Below, one piece after another: positions 38,679 to 51,662 of a DNA stretch of 64,000 nt (position 1 is the stretch's first letter; each line of letters starts with the position of its first letter). The stretch spans positions 2,052,245 to 2,116,244 of the forward strand of contig JANPWX010000028.1 of assembly GCA_024734555.1 (NCBI GenBank), written 5' to 3'. Source of the DNA: Trochalopteron elliotii (Eukaryota; Chordata; Aves; Passeriformes; Leiothrichidae). A model generated the notes under the pieces. That model saw only the letters and a list, made by a program, of their open reading frames with translations, was not told the origin of the DNA and ran no database searches. The translations under genes and the position numbers were made by a program.

Positions 38679-38693
38679 AAAAAAAAAAAAAAA
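38679..38693. repeat. A15 homopolymer
   Basis: An uninterrupted A run without a recognisable retroposon upstream; two ATAAAA-like words precede it. Confidence 0.85.
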
Positions 38694-39801
38694 GAAATTC
38701 TTCCTGATACTAGATCTTTGGGAATTGCGGTTTTTCAATGTCTAATGAGCAATTAGTAATTTACAGAGATATTGTAAATATTCATAACGTTGAAATGCCT
38801 GGGTCCCTGGATAGCAGAGAACTCATATTTCATCCTTGCTAAGTAGGTGGATGAGTTTTGATAAAAGAGAAAATATCTCTTTTATGTTCAGAGTTTATTT
38901 TGCTTATAAAAAAACCTCCAAATTTTATGAAGTATGCATATACCTATGTTCATATTACTCAGATGCCATGATATAATATGGCTATTATAACTCTGACAAT
39001 TCAGAGTTCATATTTTAGAGCTGCCATAAAACAAAAAAAAAGCAATTTTTTCCTGAAGATAATTTTGAGTTACTCACAAACTTTTCTAGCTGAAGTGAGA
39101 GAGGAAGAGGTAGGGAGGAAAAATAAAAGACTGTCCTTCAAACTTCAGCCCCTGAGACTTCAGTCATGCATGTAAAGCACAAATCAACTACTGGACAATC
39201 CTCAAATTGTCCTAGTTAGTTATGCTTATACCTTGGTATGTAAAATGGTCTACATTTTTTTCTTCTTTTTTCTGACTAATTTGAAGCTTGTTACTGTTGA
39301 ACTGATGCCACTGAAAAAGGACAGACATCATGTTTTCAGCTTTGGGGGGATGTCGGCTTTTACAAATACTTGATAAATTTTGATCTCAGTATACTAACTT
39401 TAGAAACAAGAAAAGCTGTGAAGACTTCTGTGCAGGTGAAAAAGAAAGAATATTGGATTAAAAATCTGCCTTCTGGAGTGCAATGAGAAATTTACCTTTG
39501 GAATTTCATGAAAGAAGAAACTAGCTGGTCTTGAAAATAGAAAGTAAATCAAAGAACTTGGCAATGCTTGCTCATATTTTTATTTCCCATCTCTCAGTTA
39601 GAAATGATAGTTCTATTTTCACTTCCTCAACAATGAGAGAACATTGAGGGTTTGATGTTTGGTGATTTTCATTTTCTTTCCTACTTTCAACAAGCATACT
39701 TTTTTCTCTGTATCAAGTAAACACCAATAAGTGATGTTTACATGTAAATTTAGACTTACTATATTTTCTCTTCATCTAAAATCCTTTTTGGCTCTCTTCA
39801 G

Positions 39802-39860
39802 CAAGATTTGGGCCAACAGAAGAAATCCAAGAGAAAATATTGGCTGAGAATGGTCAGAGG
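39802..39860 (+). other. Candidate small exon of unknown identity
   Basis: A pyrimidine-rich acceptor (TTTTTGGCTCTCTTCAG) and a strong donor (AGAGG/GTAAGTTTCT) bound 59 bases. Read with the first two bases completing a codon, it gives RFGPTEEIQEKILAENGQR, which has a protein-like, amphipathic composition and ends at phase 0. A second frame is also open. I do not recognise the protein. It could be an exon of a gene that extends beyond the window, an exon of a non-coding RNA, or a chance match; the signals at both edges are better than average. Confidence 0.3.
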
Positions 39861-42800
39861 GTAAGTTTCTTCTAGGGGGAAATAATCTTTCATTAAATCC
39901 AGTTATGTTTAGATAATTTTTCTTACTGGAAAAGTTATTATTTTAGTGTAATGACTAAATAGAACTCCATGATTATGAGTATATTCTCTGATTGTGATGG
40001 CTGTCATGAGAAAATCAAGAGATGAGTTACATTATGTTTAGACTGCTGGTGTACCTTTGAAATAAGCTGTCAGCAGCAATGTAGTTTAGGAGTCCTGAAA
40101 AGCAATAGGCTGATAGCCCAAGAAATTCTCCTAGTTTTTCATAGTCCATCTTTGTCCAAGATGTGACCCGCTAAACAGGATTCAAGGGTGCAAGACAGGA
40201 TACATGAGTGAGGTAGTTTGTGTCATCATATCTGTCACATCAACAGAGGTTTAGGCACTGAGTTTTATTTAATTCCTTCTGTGCTCAGCAGGAGAAGCTT
40301 AGATGTCAACTCCAAGACTGAGATACTAAAGCAGATTCTGGGATTTTCTAGAGTTCAGCTCCTGATCAGTGGGTGCTCTGAAAATCTGGCCACAGAAATA
40401 CCTTGGGAACACAAACCTAGTCTGTTTCCCATTGTTTATTCATGGTTTTATTTTGGAGTGTATTTTCTACTTGTCCTGCTATGATGTGCCATGATAAGCA
40501 GCTCTCATAACCCAACACTGCAAGTCATGTCCAGATTCAAGTCAGTAAAATTCAATGTCTGCCACACACTCATATTCTTTCTGAAAATAAATGTATGTCC
40601 CAATATTTAGTTGCCTTTTTCTTTTCTATTTTATTTTCCCCAAACTCAACTTCTATAGGGTGAAACAACAGGATCATTTCATTCTGCAAGAGCTTTTTAA
40701 AATTCTTATTTTTGTTTGGCTGCCTGAGCACAATGAGAGACCAATGACTTTTCCCTTCCTGCCAGCACTGCGAAGAGCAAGTTGCCTTCAAACATTAAAG
40801 CATCTAAATACTGTGCTGCCTCACTTCAAGTAAAGCATGAGCTTAAATATATTAAAGCTGTGTTGAAATTGTGCTGAAATTCAAATGATGAGTTATTTTA
40901 GCATAGCTGTTCCTGAGCTAAGTTATTTATGAGCCAGTAATTTCCATGGAACTGTACAAGACCTAGAATAAGGTCCATGATCTGAAGTGTTTATAAAAAA
41001 TACACAGGCAAACTAAGAAAAGACACTAAAAAAGTAATTACCCCTGTCACTCATAGATGACAAGTTCTCTTGAATGTAGACTAAATCTTAGCAAAATTAG
41101 TTGAAATTCACTGTAAGTTTTATAAATTCTTTGCTTTTAGGAATCAATTCTGTGGTGTTATCCATGGTATCACAGTGCACTATTTTTGTTCAATTTTTGG
41201 AACCAAGAGGCTTTCTGAAGTTCTTTGTGGCTATTTGAAACATTTTTTTCTTTTATCAGTTCTTATTTTCTAGTAACAGCATAGGCCACGGGCACCATTT
41301 TGCTTGATATAATGCTGAAGACAAAAATGTCTCATGTCCCCACTTGCTGACACTCTCAGGCAGATTGCACCTGAACCACTGAAAGAGAGGAAACATGAAG
41401 GCATGATCTGGGATTCACAGGGAGCTAAAGCCATAATCACTAACCAAACCCAGTGAAACTCAATACTGAGAGACCATTAATGCTATTTCACCTGTATCAT
41501 TCAATATCTCTCTCACATAAAGTTCATCTCTGTCTCCATGTTAGACTTGACATGGAAAGAATGGGGTCTTGACACAGGAAAATCCAGGGGTAGTGTACAG
41601 CACGTGGACAGTAATTATGGTGACTCAAGTCTGACCAGGATCCTAAGGAACAAATGTTTTCAGGAAACATTCACTGCACTGCCTTTTGTAGGTAACAAAG
41701 GCTTTTAAAAATAGGAGTTGGTTCCTAACAGTCAGATAAATCAGTGCACAGATCACATACCCTGCTAATACGGTCATCAAAGACTCAGTAAGTCCACACC
41801 ATCATTTTGTCCTCAAACTGCTGAAATAGAATCTATATACTTGGAGACCAGATGCTCTAGGGGAAGTCCCTGCTGCCTAGAAAGGGACATGGTAACAGTA
41901 TCAGTTAGCATCCATGAGTGGTTGTTGCCTGGCAGTTCCTTTGCTGCTCCATAAAAGTACTACTCCCAGAGATGAATGTGGGGCTGAGATTTTCTACCTA
42001 GCACTGCATGCACATTGCTGACACCTGTCTGAAACAGCAGCAGGGATATTGAGAATAATGAGGGAACCCACAGAAATAAGCAATCAAACACCCAGACAAC
42101 CTGGGATTACAGAATACAAGCTGCATGACTCCGTACATCTAACATAGGTTCTCCAAACACGAAAATGTGAATCCCTCTTTGCCATTTTGTTTCAAGGGGA
42201 ACCTAGACTTATGTACATCACTGCTTCTACAGAATTAGCACAACCCCTGTGATTCTGGGATAGCAATTATACCTTCCATAGTTACAGTTCAGCAAAATTT
42301 TGACTTAACAAGCAATTTTTTAATATATTTGAAAATTCAGTCAAAGCATCTCCCTTTATCATGCTGAATTACTAAAATAAGGAGCAATGTCACCATAGAC
42401 TGCTAATACAGCCAGACTGCTGGGTTCCAGCTGATCAGTCACAGAGAAAAAAGAAAGACGGAGTTTTACCAGATGCTTTACTGAGCTGAAGCTTTAGAGG
42501 GAGAGGGACTTGAAAAATGCCTCCTTTGCATAAATAGTTTGGAATATTTTCAAAGAACAAGGAAAACTAAGAAATTAACAAGGAGTTATGAAGTACTGGA
42601 TTGAATTATGTTTGCTCAGAGGCAGTCACATTTCGCAATTCCTGATATTCTCCAGGAATGATTTGTGAACAGCACTACTTAGCATATTTGAATGTTTCAT
42701 TTTTCGCAAGGCCATCTTTTCATCTTCCACCTACACCCCTGTCTCAACATCTTGTTACTTTTAAGCACCACAAAACGTTCTCTAAGAATTCAGAAGATAA

Positions 42801-45290
42801 TTTTTTATTTAATCTATTTATACTTCATTACAATGTCACCTTTTGGCAGTATATTAATCTTTTTCACAAGTCCTTGGTGTGGGCACTTTGTGTTTCTCCT
42901 AGTTATATCAACTTTGTGTAAAAAAACAAGAATGAGCACAGTCTATTCTAGCTGATCATTTTTTCACATTTTCTCTGTCAGAAATAGCATAATTAGAGAG
43001 AAAAATATATAGGACAGTCAGTAACAGTAGCCTCTTTTTTTCTGGCCTGTGTATAGATAGCATAGGGTTCTGCCAACTTTCTACAGAAAAACATATGGCT
43101 TTCTGAGTTTTATGCACTTATAGGGAATAATGAACATATGCCGGTAGTTTTAAAAAATCTTGAAACCAGAAATAAAATGAAAAGTTGTATGAAAATATGA
43201 AGGTTACAAAGTTTACCATGTTGCAGAAAGATATGTTTTTGACATATTGTTCCTATTAAATCTCTGTAATGTTTAGTTAGAGAGCTCTGTTCATGCTTTT
43301 TATAACAAAGATGAAGTTACATCACTCCACGTGCAATGCAACTGCAACAGGAAAAGATCCAGTAAAATAGCCTAAGGAAACTATTAACTGAATTGTTATT
43401 TGTAATAATTCATGACCAATATTGTCTCACAAATAAGTGCTAACTTAAAAGTAATTTAGCAGTACCTCTTCCAGTCTTTGCTTTGGTAGTAGCTGTAGGC
43501 TGGAGCCAACAGGGGCACTGGAGTAGATCTATTAAAGGCGTTAAGGACCTAACACAAAACTAAATCCACTAGTATCTCCCCTCACAGGTGCCTCCATCCT
43601 GTACATGCTTCCATTTAGGTAAGATTTTCAGGTTTCAAGAACTTCCAAACCATTCTGAATCCTACCCCCAAAATTAGGAACATTGTGCTCACATAGAGGT
43701 GAGCACAAATTGACACCTATTTTCCAGCAGTGTTTCAAATTCTCCTGGCATACTGTGTGTTGTTAACCCATTGATATTAAAATAGTGGGTTATTGCAATT
43801 TGCTCAATTAATAACTAGGACTTTTATAAAAAGAAATTAAGAAATCCGTAATCAAGCGAAGAGAATTGAGAAATGTAATTTGGGAATGAGAACTAAAAAC
43901 CCCTGTGTTACCAAGGCAGAATTGTTTGATATAAATTATTCTCCCCAGGAAAAGTGATGGCCCACAGGAAGAGTGAATGCAGTAAATGTTTGCAGTTAGA
44001 TTAATCTCTCTCTAAGTGTGATATATTATCAGGATATGCTTTGAGAAAGGATGAATCAAAAACATTATAAAAATACATTAGCACACAATGACACCCTTTA
44101 TAAAAGAAAAATAATGTTTATTGTTTAATGGTGACAGAAAAATCTCCTTTATTTTACAAAACCTGTAATTTCAAATTATTAGTGTCTTTCTAAATCTGAG
44201 GTTTTTTTATAATTTATTATTTCATTTTTTCAAAATAAAATTAACATGAGATCTGCTAGTTGATTCTTAGTCTTGAAAATGGTAGGGCTGTCTCCCACAC
44301 AACCCCTTGCTCTTGCTTCCTCTTTCAGGTTCCTCTGCCAGATGGATGAACACATGTGAGGTTTGACAGAATTAGGTCCTGGATTGCTGAGTGGAGAGCA
44401 AGCAGCCCTGACAAAATTGTCCCAGATCCCAGATACCATTCAAAGGATGGCTGCAGTCAGGCTCTGGCTACTCAGACTGGTCAGTGTTACTCTGCCTTGG
44501 TCAATCACACAGCAATTCTAGTTACTGTAGAAGTGTCCTACATGTTTTGAAAAAAGAAACCCTAAATTGAAGTTCTTTACATTATTACTCAGGGTTAGAT
44601 AGTAGATGATAGTAGATCATCATGTGGTGTAAATTAGCACAGCTCACTGATTTTTAGTATTGCAGCAGGGACTCTATGAGGGAAGAATTAAAAGTTTCTG
44701 CAAGTGCCCTACAGTACCCACAAGATCAGAATTTCTACCACCTGTATTAAAAAGTATCTAAAATCATATATCGTTTATCAGCATGTGTTCAGGAAAATAA
44801 ACTCAGTTCTGAAACAGGACATAATTTAATGATGATGAATTTGCCACAAAAAAACAAAAGATAAAAGAAATAACTTTGTAACCACATATGCTTACATCAT
44901 TTCTGAGACTAATTGACATATTAAAGATAACTGTTGAAGCAAGCAAGACTTGTTAGCATGAAATTACTTTCTTGTTGAATAGGTGCCGGTGTTAACATTT
45001 TCCATAGAAGTAACAGGTGATAGAAGATAACTGTGTATAACAGCTGCAGTATCTTTTATTTTGGAGCTGTAAGGGTACATGTTTCCTGAGGGAAGAAAAT
45101 GTACCTGTAAAGAATAAAAGTGGTTACAACCAGCCTGTGCAGAGCACAACTGACAAGTGGTGATGAAGATTCATCATGTCTAGGCAATTACATTAAAATG
45201 ACTCAGGAAGGAGTTATGAATCCTCCATATGATAATTAAAAATAACTGAGATGTTTTCTTAAACTAAGATTAATTTCTTTTCTCTTTTAG

Positions 45291-45325
45291 ACACAATACT
45301 TACCAGATAGAAATGAACAGACAAG
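45291..45325 (+). other. Candidate micro-exon
   Basis: A long pyrimidine tract (TTTCTTTTCTCTTTTAG) is followed by 35 bases, open in phase 0 as TQYLPDRNEQT, and then ACAAG/GTATTT. In phase it could follow the 39802-39860 candidate, which ends at phase 0. The short length makes this weak by itself. Confidence 0.15.
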
Positions 45326-47976
45326 GTATTTGCATATTTGCTGAGTGGAGTAATCAAAGGGTTATCAGTGTAATTTCTATACTTGTCTAGTTGTCTATTG
45401 TCATAATTTTTTCAAATAATGATTGAAGTATATATTTTTTATCATAAGAGTTTAAAGAAATACTATTATACTCCAGATATGGAATTTCCTAGGTTAATTC
45501 CTTTTTAAGATTTGAAAAACTTTAAATAAAGAGAGACATAAAAAATGCCCTGTGATTTTTTCTCTTCTATTCCCCCAGAATGCTATCATCAAGGTACTAA
45601 AGCATGCCATAGGAGTATCAGCCTTGCTCCAAGTCAGGTGAAAACCTGGCTTATACCACCAGGATCTGCACACCTAATTTTTCATGAGCAGATGTGCTGT
45701 GCTATATGTCATGCTGGAATAAGGGAGAAGCAGGTGGTCCAAACAACAGAATCCAGAGATTCACACCCTGTGCCCCTTTTCCATCTTGTCCTTGCTGGTG
45801 GTCATATCCAGAGGGGACATCCGTAGCCTTTTCTTGGATCAGAGCAGTTTAAATTTATAGTTTAAAATGTAAATATCACCTAAATTAAAGATACCTGAGC
45901 TATTTTAAAAAGCAGCTAGATGTTTGACTTTCACTGAAAGTCAAGACTTAGTTTTGTGAAGCCAGAAACATTATGTGACATTGGTATTCATTTAAATCAA
46001 AGGGTATCAAGTATGTAAATACCCTGAAGTCCTCCTAAAGCTCCACAAAGTTTATTGACCTCACAGATTTTTTTCTTTTTCCAGTTTTGTCAATTGTTAA
46101 ATTCACCCCTTTCTATGCAGGCAACTTCTATGTTACAGGAGGAGCGCTTAATGGGGCATAGTACATCCAGCTCCAGATTAGAACAGCAACTGAAATGCTA
46201 GGTGCTCTGAAATCAGCACTCTGATTTCAATGTGTTAATATTCCTTCTGCTGCACATTTTCACTGCAGCAATACACATTTAAAAAGGGTAGCAGAGTGGC
46301 CACACTTGCAGCACACTTTCTCATGTATTGTCAGAATGTTCTCAAAACACATAAACCTCTGTTAAAGTAGGACCCTACAATGATGACTAGAAAAGCTCCA
46401 TGTAACACACTATCAAATATCCCTTTTTCAGTAGCAGCATCTCTTTTGCTCGCCTTTCCCACTTTTACTGCCTAAAGATTATATAGCTAAATCATCTCCT
46501 GTGTTCAAGGGGAAAACAGAGTCATTTCCAGAGGCAAAGTCATCATACCATCTTGAGTTTAGGATTATCTGAACTACCACCAGTAGCACCTGTTTCTTTC
46601 TATTAGGTCAATATTTACTTACACATCCTACTTAGACTCAGGTATGCATCTTTTAAGACACTTAGTTTAGAGTGGAAAAATTCTGCCCTAAGCAATTGTG
46701 CCTCCTTCTGTGCCACACGTTCTTTACCATCCTTGTTTGTGTTGTTAAAGCTTCAGCAGTGGTCTGGATATTATTTTGACCACCCTGACCTCACCTGCCT
46801 TATTTTTATTTGTCATTAGTCTTCTATTCACTTTGAAAACTATCTTACAAACAATCTGCATTTTAAAATTGGTCTCCAAAGAATTAACTTGTTCCATACT
46901 AAATTCCCCATCAGCAGCCAAAGAGGAAATATGTAACAATCAGAGAAATATAACTGTTGTTACTTTAAAAGGTTAACTAGCCCATGCTGAGCTCCATATT
47001 GTCACAACTTGTGTGTTTCTGGCATGGCAGCTTGCTCAGATGTCTTTTATAACACTGCGGTTAAGTGTTAGCTGTGCTTGGAGTTCCTGATGAAGGAGGC
47101 AGAAAAGAGAAACAAGCAGGCAAGACCAACACCAGACTCAGGCTTGAAGCCTGAGGTGGGAAAGCTCAAATGAAGCAGTTCAGTTTGGTTCACATAAGGG
47201 AACTTGAAGTGATGCAAATGTTTCTACTGGCTAATATAATTTCTATACAGTGTTTTACACAACAGTATCCACCTCACGCATGTGCTAAAAGTTACTGTAG
47301 CTATTAAAAAAAATACAGTGGAAAAGTACAATAATGTAATAAAAGATAATTGCTAGGTTGAAATAGAAAGTGTCAGGCAAAAATAGTTAAGAAGATCTAA
47401 ACTGGATGAATGTCTTCCAGCAGTACCTCGGTAAAATCGCAGTTACAAATATGAAAAGATATTTGAACTGAGTTTAATTACTGTAACAGAGAGGATCCTA
47501 CAAGGCTGGGCCTTTTTCTTGCAGAGAATTAAAATGAGAAAGCTTAACAAAAAATATAAATATTAAACTAGAATAATGTTCATGTTTTGATCTCATTTCT
47601 TCCTCTCAGAAGCATTTTTTGTATGTTGCCCACTAAGGCGGACAATTCAGAGTGGTCAGTGCAGAAATCTCAGCTTTGTTGTCAAAAGAGATTTCTGTCC
47701 CCATGATTTGCTATTCTTGTGTTTACATAGGAAAAACAATGTTTTCAATCACAAACAAAGAAAATGTTCTCACTGCCTCAGCATAGATTGGAGTAAGAAA
47801 TACTTGCATGGAGGAAAGCTAGTTTGCCTTTTTAAAGGATTGACTCACTCCTCATGGGGCTATGCTGGATTGCTAAGCAGGTGCAACAGAGGAGCTGATA
47901 TTTGTTCACCTCTTCAACTCTCCTTGTTGAGCCAACCAGCCTTCCCACTGCTCCTGGTCAGCCTTCTCACCAATGT

Positions 47977-48020
47977 CACCAGTGTTCCACTGTGTGCTGA
48001 GCAGTGCACACAGACTGGTG
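47977..48020. repeat. Bulged 15-bp hairpin
   Basis: CACCAGT pairs with ACTGGTG, and inside it CTGTGTGC pairs with GCACACAG, with a six-base bulge on the 5' arm only and an eight-base loop. The stem is too short for a typical microRNA precursor. No function is implied. Confidence 0.6.
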
Positions 48021-50587
48021 GTAGTTAGCTCTTCTTTAGTTCTTCTCTTGCCGATGTCGTGAAAGTGGAGATTTTGCTCCTGTATCAGCCTGTAAAGGAT
48101 GGCAAATGTTTTATCTTTGCCCAAAGAGAGTCGGAACTGTCACACCACCATCTAGTATAACAGTTTATCCACAGACAGGGCATGCAGTATCATGGCAGGT
48201 TCACCTTTATTCCTGCTTTTCATTTCTTAATAGCATCATACTAATGGTTTCAGCAGCCCACACTCATTGTCCTTTTCAGCTCCTTATGGCTGTAATTGAC
48301 ATTTAGTCTTTCCACATTTGAGAATGATTCATTTCCTACAGCCCACCTGCAGAGCAGGGATCAGCACTCTGTATATATCCAGCATTGCTCTGACAGATTA
48401 TGAAACAGGGGATGGGATGCAACTGGTTAGACCTGGACATTTTCTTCTCACATGAGCTCAGGAACAGGGACTTGGTAATGGGACGATTTTGCTCCACTCT
48501 GACCAGGGAGTAGGTGTGTTTGAATCCAGGACTCTACTTTCTGCCTAACACAAAAAGGGCCTGTAGTCTTCTTGGACTGGATGTTTGACCATGGTCTCTC
48601 GTGTAAGGCTATTGCTAATGACAAAACTCACCACATAGTTTTCCCTGCACCTTTTGAAAGAACATTTAGTCAGTACACAAATGCTCTGATTAATTATTTC
48701 TCACGGTGGTTTTCACTGCACATTTAACAACACTGAGATAAAACCTTAGACAAATTTCCCGTATTGTTCCCTAATCAAGCACTTCAGCAAATATACCAGT
48801 GGGAGTACAAGAATTGTCCAAAATTAATTTTGTAAGCAAATGATAGCTGCTGCTCCATATCAAGCATGTGTCCCAGAAAGAAGTGGACAATTTCTTGCTT
48901 GACCACTTAGCCTTTCAGTTGTTCATTAACACTGAATATCTTAGGCATTGGCCTTTCATTTTCTTAACACTTTCTTTAGCTTCAGAACAGGAATATCAGT
49001 AAACTAGATAACATACAAAGGCATTTCTAAGACCTTTTCACAGGCTTTTCTATTCTGCAGGTCACCAAAGCAATCCTGAAAACCAGAAAATCATCAAAAG
49101 GGTGTTGTGATTTCCTACTTAGCAGCAATTTCCAGAGCTGGCTCCATGATGGCTTGTTACAGTGACTGCCATATGACTTCATGGTGAGATATGCATACTC
49201 ATCCACCACTCACTTTTTAGCAAGTAAGTTACCACAGCACGCTGCCCATGGAAGTACTGAAGTGATTATGTTTGGTTCCTGACCATGAATAGCGCCCTCT
49301 TTTCCTGTGATTATGGTTGTTCAAAAACACTGCATAATCAGCAGTACACAGCTAGAGATGGAATATCTCCACCTGCCTCTAGATGGGCATTCGTGACAAC
49401 CACTGTGTAAAATTGAGATCATTCCCTTGCCTATGTGCCATCACACCTCTTTAAAGCAACTTAGTGTGCACATTGTGAAGTTAGTTTGGAGAATTAACAA
49501 GGGTGTAGTGCCACTTAAAGATTGGTGTCAGGTTTATCATGCAGTCCTGTGGTTTATCAATGACTGAAGTTTTACATAGAGCAGGTGTTAACATGCCAAT
49601 AATAAAAATAATTTCAAATGGGCTAGCACGTACTATGGGTCTTTTAAAAATAGTTAATTTGTTACTATATTGACATTCAAAATCCAGTATTCAGAAGTAA
49701 AATATCTGTTAAACAAGTCAGCTTTGAATTCACAGAAAACCAGCCAAGTCACATCAACAATCTCCACCAAGAGTAATTTTCACTTCCTTAAACAATACTC
49801 TGTGCCAGAAACAGCTCCCTTTGAAAAGCTGAACAGCCTTACTCTGAAGCCAAGATGTCTCAATGAAAATGATTTCTCAGTTTGTGACTAGAGACTGTGC
49901 TGGGATTGTTATTATTTGGTAACTTAAAAGTTCAGAAATGACACCTTGAAATAAATGGTTTTCTTAAAATAATGCACACAACAGAGGCTTTAATTTGTAA
50001 AATGAATCATATCAGAGATCACTGAACCAGAAGCAAAGACAAAGAGGCATGGCAGTAAACAGTTTGATGCTTCCAGAAGACATGAAGACCACACCACATG
50101 ACTCCTAAGTATCTGTCCTTTCCTACACAAAATCAAGGTAAGATAACGAACTCAACTCATGCTTATTGTTTAAAGTTTATCTTTTACTTATCACATACAA
50201 TTGAAAGCCCATGTAAAGTAGATTACAAAGCTGCCCTAATCTTTAAAGAGAACTGGACTTTATCCAAAAGCCAGTCTCGTGGAGTGCTGAAGCAGAGACG
50301 TTTCTGACTCCTGTTCATTGGTCACTGATGGTCCCAGGGCCTGAAGCAAGCATGACCTCCACTGGCAGGGCTGGGTCAGCTCCCTGGAGCATTCCAGGAG
50401 CTCGGAGCAGCACCTCTCTGGCTGGGCTGTCACAGCTCCAGCTTCATTCCACCCAGTGTCCGCCTCTGGCGTTCCTTGTCTCTAAGTGTCTCCGTTGCCT
50501 TGGTGGTTGCTGACTCCATACAATATTCCATCTTAACATTTCATGTTATTCTGAATGTCCAGCTGACTTCAGAGGGCCCTGCAAATT

Positions 50588-50902
50588 CTAATGGAAGCAG
50601 AGGCTTACTGACAATATTTTACCATTAATATATTCAACCTCATTCTCCCAGACTTCAGAAGACAAAATCTCATCATTCAAATTCCAAGTTCCAACTTCCA
50701 GTACCAAAAGCTGTTTTTCTACTCTTTCTGCACTGGCCATCATTTTCATAGCTCTTTTGTATGGACCCTTCTGCTCAAGCAGGAGAAACCACTCTGTCTG
50801 AAGGACAAATACTTTTTGTGACAAGTTCAATTCTTCAAGAGTTTCAGTCTTTAATTTCAACTCTTGGCAGTATTTCTTTTCTACAGGTTCCACCACAAAC
50901 AA
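50588..50902 (-). pseudogene. Coiled-coil-like open frame, possible exon or gene fragment
   Basis: This minus-strand frame encodes a charged, Leu/Glu/Lys-rich segment of about 100 residues. It begins around VEKKYCQELKLKTETLEEL and has heptad-like spacing of Leu and Val through the first two thirds, as in structural coiled-coil proteins. The first codon of the frame is TTG, and the frame stays open for some distance upstream, so no real start is visible. Inside it, an acceptor-like GGTGGAACCTGTAG precedes the KKYCQ part and donor-like sites (AATG/GTAAAA, GTCA/GTAAGC) lie near the end, so an internal exon of about 270 bases is possible. I do not recognise the family. A decayed pseudogene or a chance frame are the alternatives. 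Confidence 0.25.
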
Positions 50903-51635
50903 ATTAATGCAAGTACTGCATGAGGACCTTAAGAATTGAAGCAGAATGAAAACTCCACTCTTGCCAATCCTATTTAAATTAGCTAATTTGAGGCAGTAAA
51001 TGAATGAGAAATAATTCAGCCAAAAACAAATCCCTTGACATTTACTTCAGATGCCTAAATGGAAGCAACTTATCTTTCTCACAAAAATAGAACTTAAAAA
51101 AGAAATAGTTTTTAAATTATTTTACTTCCTCACAGGACCATATGCTTTGGCTTTTAGCTCAGATGATGAAAATGGTATCATTTCTTTTTTTAGTCAATCA
51201 AAAAACCCACTGTTTCTATGTGTATCTATAAAACTACTGATGTTCAGTTTTCTTTGAATTGCACCTCTACTTCTGAAAGTACTGTTGTCATCAAACACAA
51301 GCAGCTGGGAAAAAGAACTAGAAAAGAAATTAAGATATCCAGATACTCTTCACTGCAAACTGTTGGAAAGCAGAAAAACAGACACGTGCTCTCTGGGGAA
51401 GCACTAGACTGCCTTTTTCTCTCAGGCTAAAATTAAAGTTAATACTTACTGAAGGCAGAAGCTGGGGGCAGGGAGGGAGTGTTTGTGCGTGGATAAACAA
51501 ATCACTCAGAAAATTTCACCTCAAGCATCTGCAGGGCAGTGTCATTTTATGTGGAGGCCATCCAGACAGAAGACTTCCCAGACTATCTGAGAAGGCAGTT
51601 AAGCTTTCTGAAATAATAGTAATTTGGATGGGGTT

Positions 51636-51662
51636 AAATAATAAAATAATAATAATAATAAT
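51636..51662. repeat. Short (AAT)n microsatellite
   Basis: About nine AAT units with one AAAAT interruption, followed by a G6-T8 run. Confidence 0.85.

Larger units (their letters stand above)
38283..51635. other. 13-kb stretch nearly free of recognised repeats
   Basis: This is the longest part of the window without a recognised LTR or CR1 piece. It holds an A15 run (38679-38693), a bulged hairpin (47977-48020), two small exon-like stretches (39802-39860 and 45291-45325) and a coiled-coil-like frame on the minus strand (50588-50902). A GC-richer patch at about 50320-50515 has no recognised content. Confidence 0.5.
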
